Both the position numbers and the translations under genes were made by a program. Source: an uncultured bacterium (GTDB lineage Bacteria > Actinomycetota > Coriobacteriia > Coriobacteriales > Eggerthellaceae). Taken from it: a stretch of DNA of 38,732 nt. Position 1 is the stretch's first letter. Every line of letters starts with the position of its first letter. This document shows, piece after piece, positions 1 through 7,284 of the stretch. The notes under the pieces are model-generated. The model had not been told where the DNA came from, did not search any database, and was given only the letters and a program-made list of their open reading frames with translations. The stretch lies in the NCBI GenBank assembly GCA_905214325.1, contig CAJMLT010000012.1, positions 1 through 38,732 on the forward strand. Direction: 5' to 3'.

Positions 1-632
1 TCACCCACATGCAGGTTCTGCCATTCGGGGTACTTGGTGTAGTCGTAATGGTTGCGGATGTCGAAGGTGAATAGGCGCTCAAGGCGCTCGAAACTGTACC
101 AGCCGCCCTTCGATTGTCCTGCCTGCTGCATATACGGCCAGATCTTGTTCGGCGTTGCGTTTACGGTGATGCCCCCATCGTAGCGCAAGGTTTTTTCATT
201 GTTGCGGAAGTGGTCATCGCCCTTCAACGTATAAGCGCGCTCGGCATCCGACATCTTTACGCGCAAGCCGTAAATCCAGAGCATGGAAAGAACGACGAAG
301 CACACCCCGCAGATGCACCAAAGAATATTCCAGGCATTGACGCCCGGCCCGAATAAACCTAACAGGTAATCATGGAATGCTCCGACTCCCGTTGCCAGCA
401 CGATAAAGCGCACCACCAGCTGAAGGCCGAATCCGATGAGCGCATACCAAATGGCCTCTGCACTGCATTCCATCATTTTCTTTCGGTGACCTATCGCCCA
501 AGCAATAAGAACGCCGATGATGCTTAAGAAATATCCCAGCAAGACAAAGCCCACCTTCGCCCCTTTGCTGAACCTCTCAAGAAAACGCGGCGTATCAGCC
601 GGCATCGATGGCAAGTTTCCGTTTGCCGCCAT
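1..632 (-). CDS. SRPBCC-family membrane protein, partial (C-terminus off left edge)
   Basis: An open frame runs from an ATG at 632-630 to the window edge with no stop, giving 210 readable residues. The start is preceded by GGGAG at a suitable distance. The N-terminal half has three hydrophobic helices, near residues 27-48, 60-85 and 100-125. The visible soluble part contains GGITVNATPNKIWPYMQQAG followed by GGWYSFERLERLF and WQNLHVG. This matches the start of SRPBCC (START/polyketide cyclase-like) domains, where a xW-P-WxxQMGQ stretch and a WQxLxVGD motif are typical. Such domains bind hydrophobic ligands; the ligand here is unknown. It lies 65 bases downstream of the ArsR gene on the same strand and may be the last gene of that operon. 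The domain call is fairly firm; the function is not. Confidence 0.75.
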   Translation of the reverse strand, partial: MAANGNLPSMPADTPRFLERFSKGAKVGFVLLGYFLSIIGVLIAWAIGHRKKMMECSAEAIWYALIGFGLQLVVRFIVLATGVGAFHDYLLGLFGPGVNAWNILWCICGVCFVVLSMLWIYGLRVKMSDAERAYTLKGDDHFRNNEKTLRYDGGITVNATPNKIWPYMQQAGQSKGGWYSFERLERLFTFDIRNHYDYTKYPEWQNLHVG

Positions 633-697
633 TGTTCACACTCCCTTTCGTTGCCCTGCACCCTTCGTTTCTCTTTCCGTTAGGGAACAAGCGTTTA

Positions 698-1054
698 CTA
701 CATACAGGTATCCTTCACCGGACACTCTTCGCACTTGAAGCCATAAGCGCATGGTGAGTGTGAATACTCGAATGCGTAGGCCATGTCCTGCTGATAACAC
801 TCGACTTCTTCCAAATCGAGCATGTAGTACACGGAATTACCCACACGCTCCCGTTTGAACAGCCCCGACTCTTCCATGACCTTCAAATGTTTCGTACATG
901 CCGGCTGACTGATGTCCAATACTTCGGCGATGTCGCTCACGTTCATGCTGTACGGTTCATGCGATCCGACGATTTTGATCATCTTCATTCTGTTGGAATC
1001 GCTCACCGCTTTGTTGTAGCGGCAGACGCGTTCCACTAAACCCCTTTTGCTCAT
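698..1054 (-). CDS. ArsR-family transcriptional repressor with cysteine-rich C-terminus
   Basis: This is a small winged-helix regulator of 118 residues from the ATG at 1054. A GTG at 1063 would add three residues, but AGAAAG lies eight bases before the ATG, so I prefer the ATG. The helix-turn-helix is seen in VSDIAEVLDISQPACTKHL and the wing in RVGNSVYYML, as in the ArsR/SmtB family. Seven cysteines stand out: C11, C53 inside the recognition helix, C86, and a C-terminal group C102, C108, C111 and C117. Such a tail suggests metal or iron-sulfur sensing, which is inference. The gene starts 12 bases after the ferredoxin stop, so the two are co-transcribed. The palindrome in the operon promoter at 2928-2945 is its probable operator. 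Confidence 0.88.
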   Translation of the reverse strand: MSKRGLVERVCRYNKAVSDSNRMKMIKIVGSHEPYSMNVSDIAEVLDISQPACTKHLKVMEESGLFKRERVGNSVYYMLDLEEVECYQQDMAYAFEYSHSPCAYGFKCEECPVKDTCM

Positions 1055-1066
1055 ACGGATCACTTT

Positions 1067-2437
1067 CTACTTGCGTTTCCGCAGTACAGCCAAGGCAAGG
1101 GCCAATCCAGCACCGATGGCTGCACCTATCGCAACACGTTTGCCGTTGTAGGTAACGAACGCTTCGGCATTTACGCAGCCGAAGTTCTTAGCGGCAGCAT
1201 CCGTACATTCCTTCGCTTTTGTCGCAAGGGGAGAACACGCCTCACCTATCGAGCACCTCTTCGGTTCCCACACGTAATCCGCCGGGGGGATATCCATCGT
1301 GCATTTGTCATCCACCAGTTCTATCCTTCCTTCCTTCTCGAAGTATTCATGGATGCTTTCGCGCAAGGGCATAGTCTGCTGCAAGGTGATGGCGCCGTTG
1401 GGGCACAAACTCTTGCAATAGCCACAGCCTATGCAATGCTCCTGATCTATTACCACCTTGCCGTCTTCGCAATTGGTGATGATTTCCTGAGGACATTTTT
1501 CGGCACACGCACCGCATTCGGCGCACTTCTCGTGATCGATTACCGCCGTAAAGCCGGCGCCGCTGAAACGGTTCTTGATGGTGCGGTTCGCGTTCTTGCA
1601 TACATCGAGCGCGACGCAACAACAGGGACAGCAGAAGCAAATCTCCAGGAATTCGTCCATTTTGCCGTTTTCGAAGCCCCACACCATCTGCTCGAGTTCA
1701 ACGTAGAGCGCCTGACCGATAAGGCCCGCGTCGCGCGCTTCATACACATGCTGTTTCGCTTCTTCCTTCGTTACGGGTTTAGCCAAACCGTTATTCACCG
1801 CCGTAACACCGGCCATATTGAAGAACAAGCACCCTATGGTTTTCTCGAAGTTCTCGCATTCGTGTGCCGAACGGCAAATACATTGATTCATCTGAGCGAT
1901 GTATTCCGCTTTGTCGATTGCGTCCATGATCAAGTCAATGGGAAGAACCGCCGTTTTCCCCTCATCAACCATGTCCACGTTCAAGGGAAGCACGTTGCCA
2001 TGCGTGTACATCTTCTCATCGGGCGAAAATTGCGTTACGCGTTTGTACAGCTCCGGAATAAGACCTTCCTTACCGGTAAGCTTTGCGCCTTCGACTATCA
2101 TCATGAACACTTTAAGGGTGCGGTTCCACGTGCTGGGATTCGTGGCGAGCACCTTCGTCATCAGGAAATCTTTGACGCCCAAACCCTTCGGATGATTGAC
2201 GTGAAGGGGTTTTTCCGGAATTTCGCGGCGCGCAAGGCGCTCTTCGTCCAAAAACAACACCTTGCCATCGGGCGTGACGTTGCCGCCATCACGTGGGTCC
2301 AACGAGGCGATAACTTCATCGGGTACACCGATATCGCGCAACCTGTCCACATCGATGCCCGGTCTTGCTTTCGGATCCGACGCCCCCTGTTGCATCTCCG
2401 TTACTTCCGACTCCCTGCCATCTTTCGTTTCTTCCAT
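1067..2437 (-). CDS. Membrane-anchored 4Fe-4S ferredoxin-domain protein, cysteine-rich
   Basis: This 456-residue protein starts at an ATG preceded by AAAGGGGAAC. Two classical ferredoxin motifs lie in the middle: C305-C308-C311-C315 (CAECGACAEKCP) and C335-C338-C341-C345 (CIGCGYCKSLCP), predicted to bind two [4Fe-4S] clusters. Upstream is a separate cysteine set, CICRSAHEC plus GCLFF (C186, C188, C194, C203), and a dense run CFCCPCCC at 267-274 with C280. These may hold a further cluster or metal. A single hydrophobic helix at about 434-452 followed by RKRK should anchor it with a cytoplasmic tail. The role is probably electron transfer; partners are unknown. It sits between a HypA-like gene and the ArsR gene in one operon, suggesting expression under metal or redox control. 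No hydrogenase structural gene is visible in this window. Confidence 0.82.
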   Translation of the reverse strand: MEETKDGRESEVTEMQQGASDPKARPGIDVDRLRDIGVPDEVIASLDPRDGGNVTPDGKVLFLDEERLARREIPEKPLHVNHPKGLGVKDFLMTKVLATNPSTWNRTLKVFMMIVEGAKLTGKEGLIPELYKRVTQFSPDEKMYTHGNVLPLNVDMVDEGKTAVLPIDLIMDAIDKAEYIAQMNQCICRSAHECENFEKTIGCLFFNMAGVTAVNNGLAKPVTKEEAKQHVYEARDAGLIGQALYVELEQMVWGFENGKMDEFLEICFCCPCCCVALDVCKNANRTIKNRFSGAGFTAVIDHEKCAECGACAEKCPQEIITNCEDGKVVIDQEHCIGCGYCKSLCPNGAITLQQTMPLRESIHEYFEKEGRIELVDDKCTMDIPPADYVWEPKRCSIGEACSPLATKAKECTDAAAKNFGCVNAEAFVTYNGKRVAIGAAIGAGLALALAVLRKRK

Positions 2438-2506
2438 ACCGTTCCCCTTTCAAACAGCGCTTCGGAAGCGCATCCCCAACCGTTTTCAGATTTCTCCCGT
2501 TAAGGC

Positions 2507-2857
2507 CTACTGAATTTCAATGGATTTGATCAAGAGCTCACCGCCGGTGATCATGTCGTAATCTTCGCTGGAGCAACTTGTACAACACATACGTTCGTCC
2601 TGGCCCATAGGCAACTGGAATGTTGCCCCACACCTATTGCAGTAAAAAGCCATGGGTATGCTTTGGATCTGAACCACTGCACCTTCGGCAATGGTTTCCC
2701 GTGCGCACTTGTCGAAATAGCGCTGCACCCATTCGAGTTCGAGGTTGCGCATTTGGCCGATGACAAGATGAACGGATATGACGCGCTTCGCCCTTTGGGC
2801 TTCCGCATGGCGCAGCACGGCTTCAACGATGCTTTTCGTTACCCCTAGTTCATGCAT
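2507..2857 (-). CDS. hypA: HypA/HybF-like hydrogenase nickel metallochaperone
   Basis: The protein is 116 residues, the usual HypA length. It begins MHELG; the N-terminal Met-His-Glu of this family binds nickel and needs exactly this start, which a GGGGGAGGGG ribosome site supports. The zinc site appears as CNRC followed by CTSC, two CxxC motifs about 20 residues apart. Known HypA proteins deliver nickel to [NiFe]-hydrogenase (and urease in some species) together with HypB. It is the first gene of an operon with a ferredoxin protein and an ArsR regulator, and the usual hypB-F partners are absent here. It could be a divergent HypA serving another nickel enzyme or a stand-alone chaperone. Confidence 0.83.
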   Translation of the reverse strand: MHELGVTKSIVEAVLRHAEAQRAKRVISVHLVIGQMRNLELEWVQRYFDKCARETIAEGAVVQIQSIPMAFYCNRCGATFQLPMGQDERMCCTSCSSEDYDMITGGELLIKSIEIQ

Positions 2858-2923
2858 GCGTCCCCTCCCCCAACATCTATTCAGATAGAGAAGTTTTCAT
2901 CTCCTCCAAGATGAACACGTTAA

Positions 2924-2952
2924 AATGTATAACTATTTAGTTATAATGTCAA
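2924..2952 (-). promoter_or_regulatory. Promoter of the hypA-ferredoxin-arsR operon with embedded ArsR operator
   Basis: Reading the minus strand, -35 TTGACA (2952-2947) and -10 TACATT (2929-2924) are separated by 17 bases. A perfect palindrome, TATAACTA-TT-TAGTTATA at 2928-2945, fills that spacer and overlaps the -10. ArsR/SmtB repressors typically bind AT-rich imperfect palindromes at such positions. The same operon encodes an ArsR protein, so autoregulation is the simplest reading. Confidence 0.75.
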
Positions 2953-2988
2953 AGGAAGCTTGTTGAAGTGCTCTACCTTCATAAAGGA

Positions 2989-3010
2989 AAAGAGCGCCGG
3001 AGCGCTCTTT
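2989..3010. other. Perfect hairpin between divergent genes
   Basis: AAAGAGCGC (2989-2997) and GCGCTCTTT (3002-3010) form a perfect 9-base-pair stem around a CGGA loop. Only three T residues close it and the flanking genes diverge, so it is not an obvious terminator. It may be a leader structure of the plus-strand gene at 3114, or a second regulatory palindrome. Confidence 0.45.
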
Positions 3011-3113
3011 GGAAACAGCCACACCCCAACTTGTCCCACAACATGGACAGTCATACCTTCTCTACCTGATATCTTACCTATTGATCTGCTGTACCTATCA
3101 GGAAAAGGACAAC

Positions 3114-3440
3114 ATGGAACACGAATATGGTGCGAATAATTTTATCGAAGTGGAAACAAAAACCCCGGGGAAAATCGCTTTTTTCTACGTGGACACCTCT
3201 CAATACCTCGCCGATCGGGTTTTCATCGATCACAAAATTTTTGTCTCTTTCAAGAAGAACGAATTGAGACGAAACGACTCTCCCTATGTAGTGGTTCAGT
3301 GTTCGACCAAGAAAGCAAACAGGCAAAAATTCCTCGACGCCATGGCAGACTTGGAACGCAAAATGCTTTTGCTCGGCCATGACGACTATTCGGAATTCTG
3401 CCTACGTTTTCAAGCGGTGGTGAAAGGAGACGAAGAATAG
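3114..3440 (+). CDS. Hypothetical protein, 108 residues
   Basis: The ATG at 3114 follows a good ribosome site, GGAAAAGGAC, so I choose it over an in-frame start at 3009 that would add 35 unlikely residues. The protein is soluble and mixed in charge, with no signal peptide or membrane helix and one cysteine each near residues 63 and 95. It contains GKIAFFYVDTSQYL and ends in KGDEE. I do not recognise the family. It is a single-gene unit, divergent from the hypA operon and convergent with the surface-protein gene at 3494, and is followed by a perfect hairpin. I infer a real gene from the ribosome site and the terminator-like hairpin; no function can be given. Confidence 0.65.
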   Translation: MEHEYGANNFIEVETKTPGKIAFFYVDTSQYLADRVFIDHKIFVSFKKNELRRNDSPYVVVQCSTKKANRQKFLDAMADLERKMLLLGHDDYSEFCLRFQAVVKGDEE

Positions 3441-3442
3441 GC

Positions 3443-3469
3443 AAGGCCACCGATTTTATCGGTGGCCTT
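3443..3469. terminator. Bidirectional hairpin terminator between convergent genes
   Basis: AAGGCCACCGA (3443-3453) pairs perfectly with TCGGTGGCCTT (3459-3469) across a five-base loop. It starts just after the stop of the gene ending at 3440 and lies beyond the stop of the minus-strand gene ending at 3494. The T-tract is poor on both sides, but stem strength and position fit a shared terminator. Confidence 0.65.
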
Positions 3470-3493
3470 CCAAATATCTCGTGCAGATCGGCG

Positions 3494-4756
3494 CTACTTG
3501 CTTGACTTACAGCGGGCGAAAACGAGAGCGGACGTGCTTGCAAGGGCAGCCACGCCACATGCTGCGAAAACAATCCCCTGCGTATCGCCGGTCTGAGCAA
3601 GAACAAGCTTATCGGATTCGGATCCCGAGGCCCCCTCGACACCGGAGGTGCCGGAACCACCGGTCGGAGGCACGACAGGCTGAACCTTGCTCCATTGAGC
3701 AACGAGCGTCATGGGTTCGGTAACCTTATCGGTCGCAAAATTCCACTTGGCCGCACCGTTATACCAACCATCGAAGACATACCCTTCTCGTGGAGTAAGG
3801 GTGGGTGGCGCAATGACCTCATTTTCATCGACGAACACGAAAGAGTCGGTAACGCCTTCACCGGTAAAGACGACCCTATACGACGGAATGACCATTCCGC
3901 CTCCTGCCCCTGCCGCCTGTTCGGCTTCGTCGGCGTTCTTGTAGTAAACACCATCGACCACGGCGGCAGCCTGACCGGCCGCAACCTCTTCGCTCATGAC
4001 TTCCAAGGATCCGCTGTCACCCAGCGCGGCGAAACCATCGGAACAATATCGTGCGACATCGGTCGTGTCGAAGATGCCACCCGTGATCACGGGAAGTGCG
4101 GCAGCCCCATTCTGCTCATTGACGAGTGGCTTTCCCTCCGCCGTCGTGAAAGAACCACCCTCGATCGTCATCTTCTGATCGTTGTCACCGGTGGCGAGGC
4201 CCAAAACAGCGGGACCGGGTGACGTGAAGGAGCCACTCTCTATGGTGACCTGTGCGGCCTCATCGCACCACACGGCATAGTAGCCCGTGCCGGTGACATC
4301 GACATTGCGAAGCACGACATTCGTCGAGTTGTAAACGTTGATCCCTCCTCTGCAGATCACATTTTCAACCACGACGTCATCGGTGGCGATACTGTCACCG
4401 ATGAAGAGCGCATAACTTCCGCCACCGTTCACTTCGAACGTGCCGTTTTTCACCATGAAATCGGACCCTTGAAGTCCGAATGAGAAGTTATCGTTCGAGA
4501 TACGATGACCACCGAGATCGATGGTTTTACCACTCACATCGATGAAATGTTTCCCGCTCATGTCCATATCGGTGGTTATCTCGATGGAGGTCACCGTGGG
4601 GTCGGCGGCCTTGGCCACAAACTCATCGGGTGTTGATACCTCATCGGCCCACGCTTGACCGGGGGCGGCGAAAAAGATCACAGATGCGCAGAACAATGCG
4701 GCAACGACCGCGAAAGCCAAACTGACGATCCTCATGCCGACGGATCTGATTTTCAT
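3494..4756 (-). CDS. Secreted cell-wall-anchored beta-helix surface protein with InlB-type repeat
   Basis: I place the start at ATG 4756 (420 residues), with GAGGAAAGG upstream; 17 extra codons are open to 4807 but carry no ribosome site. A signal peptide (MKIRSVGMRIVSLAF, then a hydrophobic stretch) likely ends after AWA-DE. The next 200 or so residues show short repeating strands such as VENVICRGGINVY and MTIEGGSFTTAEG, typical of right-handed parallel beta-helix (pectate-lyase-like) proteins; no catalytic site can be assigned. One FDGWYNGAAKWNF unit resembles the Listeria-Bacteroides (InlB B) repeat. The tail has a PPTGGSGTSG linker, then LAQTGD, a hydrophobic helix and RCKSSK, a sortase sorting signal with A in place of P. 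The protein is probably wall-anchored and may act as an adhesin. No sortase gene is in the window. Confidence 0.82.
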   Translation of the reverse strand: MKIRSVGMRIVSLAFAVVAALFCASVIFFAAPGQAWADEVSTPDEFVAKAADPTVTSIEITTDMDMSGKHFIDVSGKTIDLGGHRISNDNFSFGLQGSDFMVKNGTFEVNGGGSYALFIGDSIATDDVVVENVICRGGINVYNSTNVVLRNVDVTGTGYYAVWCDEAAQVTIESGSFTSPGPAVLGLATGDNDQKMTIEGGSFTTAEGKPLVNEQNGAAALPVITGGIFDTTDVARYCSDGFAALGDSGSLEVMSEEVAAGQAAAVVDGVYYKNADEAEQAAGAGGGMVIPSYRVVFTGEGVTDSFVFVDENEVIAPPTLTPREGYVFDGWYNGAAKWNFATDKVTEPMTLVAQWSKVQPVVPPTGGSGTSGVEGASGSESDKLVLAQTGDTQGIVFAACGVAALASTSALVFARCKSSK

Positions 4757-4810
4757 GCTTTTTGCCCTTTCCTCTGCCGCAACGCACGATCTTGCGACAC
4801 ATTCCAAACC

Positions 4811-4840
4811 ATTAGAACGACATTTTACCCACTTTGTAAA
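4811..4840 (-). promoter_or_regulatory. Candidate promoter of the beta-helix surface protein gene
   Basis: On the minus strand TTTACA (4840-4835) and TCTAAT (4816-4811) are 18 bases apart, each one base off consensus, about 55 bases upstream of the chosen start. The rest of the gap between this gene and the divergent gene at 5032 shows no further clear structure. Confidence 0.4.
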
Positions 4841-4956
4841 ATTCTATCAGCATCAACCATTAGTTTATTGACATTTTTCATATCTTCTTCCCGATCGGGT
4901 CGACGAGATGGCTTCCAAGCCATAGCGCACGCATACCGCCCGGAAAGCGGAGGATC

Positions 4957-4983
4957 TTGTCACACATCCTGTTATTTGATAAT
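4957..4983 (+). promoter_or_regulatory. Candidate promoter of the EAL-domain gene
   Basis: TTGTCA (4957-4962) and GATAAT (4978-4983) are each close to consensus, but the spacer is only 15 bases. They lie about 50 bases before the start at 5032, which has AAGGA seven bases upstream. The call rests on sequence match alone. Confidence 0.35.
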
Positions 4984-5031
4984 TTTCAGTTACTGTCCCG
5001 TGTGCACCGGAAACGATCCAAGGATGGTTGA

Positions 5032-7263
5032 ATGCCCCAGCATCGCGACAAACAAGATCAACGCAAGAGACTTACCCGCATCCTGTTCGCCAGCCTTGCT
5101 CTCGTCGTCATTCTGACGGCCTCCCTTCTGGTTGCCAATTCCGCCGATCTGAAACGCAACGTAGAATCCACCACCCGATCCTACGTAAGTGATGTCGCCA
5201 ATCAGGTAGCAACCGACGTCAACGCCCGCATCGATGAAATATCCGTCACTCTCCATTCGTTGGCCAATAGCTTCGCCTCCGTAGGCATAGGCGGTGGCCA
5301 TCAAGCGTTCCTCGACGAAAAAGCGGAGATACTCGGCTTTTCCGAACTGTTTCTGGTAACTCTCGATGGAAGTCCCATCGCAGTCACGAACGCAGGCTAC
5401 AACGTTGCCGATCAAGCAGGATTCAAAAATGCCCTGGCGGGAAAAACAGGCGTGACCATACTTGAAGACCAGAGCCTCTCCTATGCCGTTCCCGTCGAAA
5501 TCGACGGTTCGATAGAAGCTGTTTTGGTAGGAGTCAAAGATAAAACGAACCTGCGAAAGCTGCTGCAAATCGACAGCTTCAAAGGACTCGGGACCTCATG
5601 CATCACCGACCGGTCCGGCAACGTAGTGGTAGCGGCGCGGGATGCGCAACCCTTCATTCAGATCAACGATATTTTCAGTGGCAAGGGAGATGAGAGTGCC
5701 TACGTCGAAGTCCAACGGATGTATCTGGATATGCGTGATGGACGCGACGGAACCATTACGTTCACCGCAATCAACGGACACGAAGTCGCCATGGCCTATA
5801 ACACCTTGAAGACAAACGACTGGATTTTGCTGACCCTCGTCCCTGCAGACATAATCACCGCCGACCTGGACTTCTACCTCCAAAAAACCTACGCCATCGT
5901 AGCGGGAACCATACTTGTGCTTGCTGCAATTCTCATCCTCGTATTCGTCATCGAACGCCGTAGCCGCAAAGAAGTCAACCGCATAGCATTCGTCGACCCG
6001 CTGACCGGCGGAATGACACGCGCCGCCTTCGAGGCGAAATGCACCAAACTACTCCAAACCAATCCCGACGACTACGGCTGCGTAGCTTCGCTCAACATAC
6101 AGGGTTTCCGTATCATCAATGAAAGTTTCGGCCAGAAGGAAGCCGATAAGGTGCTCCGCCACGTGGATCGTACGATCAAACACACCCTGAAGGAGGGCGA
6201 ATACAGCGCCCGCGGGGAAGCCGACGGCTTCTATCTTATTTTGAAGGATCGCGACCAACAACGCATCGAAGAAAGACTATCCCATATTATAGAAGAGGTG
6301 AATTCCTTCAACAAAACCAGCGAAACCCCCTATCGTCTTCTTTTCACGATGGGCGTCTCGCTCACGGAGGACGATGACGATATCCCTCTGCTCATGGAGC
6401 ATGCCAACACGGCACGCAAAACAGCCAACATCGGTGTGTGCGGATTCTACGATGCGCACGTGATCGAGCGCCTGAAACGGGAGAAGGAGATCGTCGATCT
6501 CTTCGAGGGATCACTGGCCAACGGGGATTTCTCGGTGCATCTGCAGCCCAAGGTGAGTCCATCCGAACGCATCGTCACCGGAGCCGAAGCACTGGTGCGC
6601 TGGAATCATCCGAGTAAGGGAACCATATTTCCTTCCGAATTCATACCCGTACTCGAACGAAGCGGATATATCCGAAAGCTCGATCTTCACGTGTTCGATA
6701 TTCTCTGCAAGCACATGAGCACGTGGATTTCACAGGGCATCGAACCACTTGTCATATCGGTCAACCTCTCGAGAAAGCATTTCGACGGCGTGGATTTTCT
6801 CGAAAGCTATACGACCATCGCCGATCGACATGCCATACCGCACCATCTCATCGAACTCGAGGTGACGGAATCCATTTTCTTCGACAACGACACCATCGAA
6901 GTCGTGAAAAAAGCCGTCGAAGCTGCCCATGCGGAAGGATTCACCTGTTCACTGGACGATTTCGGATCCGGCTTCTCCTCGCTTGGACTTCTCAAGGAAT
7001 TCAATGTCGATGTCGTCAAGCTGGATCGCGTCTTTTTTCTGGATGACTCACAACGCGCACGCGACGTGGTGGAAACCATCGTGGCGCTGGCGCACAAGCT
7101 GAACATCGCGACGGTGGCCGAAGGTATCGAATCCGTCGAGCAGACCGAATTCCTCGCCGAAATCGGCTGCGATCAGATACAGGGGTACGTCTACTCGCCG
7201 CCGATGCCCATCGATTCGTTCATCGAATGGCGTGATGACTTCAACCGCAGCGAGTCCCGTTAG
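5032..7263 (+). CDS. Cache-sensor, degenerate GGDEF and EAL cyclic-di-GMP phosphodiesterase
   Basis: This 743-residue inner-membrane protein has helices at about 16-36 and 286-308 flanking an external double-Cache-like region (40-285). The GGDEF domain (about 315-475) is degenerate: where GG(D/E)EF should be the sequence reads RGEADGF (394-400), so cyclase activity is unlikely; it may bind GTP as a regulator. The EAL domain (about 485-735) looks intact: EALVRW with E519, VNLS near 577-580, EVTES, DDFG at 642-645, VKLD with K663, VAEGIE with E697 and QGYVYSPP with Q717. It should therefore hydrolyse cyclic di-GMP to pGpG in the cytoplasm in response to an external ligand. It is divergent from the surface protein gene and has no obvious operon partner. 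Confidence in the domains is high. Confidence 0.9.
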   Translation: MPQHRDKQDQRKRLTRILFASLALVVILTASLLVANSADLKRNVESTTRSYVSDVANQVATDVNARIDEISVTLHSLANSFASVGIGGGHQAFLDEKAEILGFSELFLVTLDGSPIAVTNAGYNVADQAGFKNALAGKTGVTILEDQSLSYAVPVEIDGSIEAVLVGVKDKTNLRKLLQIDSFKGLGTSCITDRSGNVVVAARDAQPFIQINDIFSGKGDESAYVEVQRMYLDMRDGRDGTITFTAINGHEVAMAYNTLKTNDWILLTLVPADIITADLDFYLQKTYAIVAGTILVLAAILILVFVIERRSRKEVNRIAFVDPLTGGMTRAAFEAKCTKLLQTNPDDYGCVASLNIQGFRIINESFGQKEADKVLRHVDRTIKHTLKEGEYSARGEADGFYLILKDRDQQRIEERLSHIIEEVNSFNKTSETPYRLLFTMGVSLTEDDDDIPLLMEHANTARKTANIGVCGFYDAHVIERLKREKEIVDLFEGSLANGDFSVHLQPKVSPSERIVTGAEALVRWNHPSKGTIFPSEFIPVLERSGYIRKLDLHVFDILCKHMSTWISQGIEPLVISVNLSRKHFDGVDFLESYTTIADRHAIPHHLIELEVTESIFFDNDTIEVVKKAVEAAHAEGFTCSLDDFGSGFSSLGLLKEFNVDVVKLDRVFFLDDSQRARDVVETIVALAHKLNIATVAEGIESVEQTEFLAEIGCDQIQGYVYSPPMPIDSFIEWRDDFNRSESR

Positions 7264-7284
7264 ATCCCCTTCGTGAAACGAATC

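Noticed and set aside
1349..2503. Plus-strand open frame of 384 codons
   Set aside because: It is antisense to the ferredoxin gene, whose cysteine motifs and ribosome site are clear. The plus-strand product has no recognisable domain.
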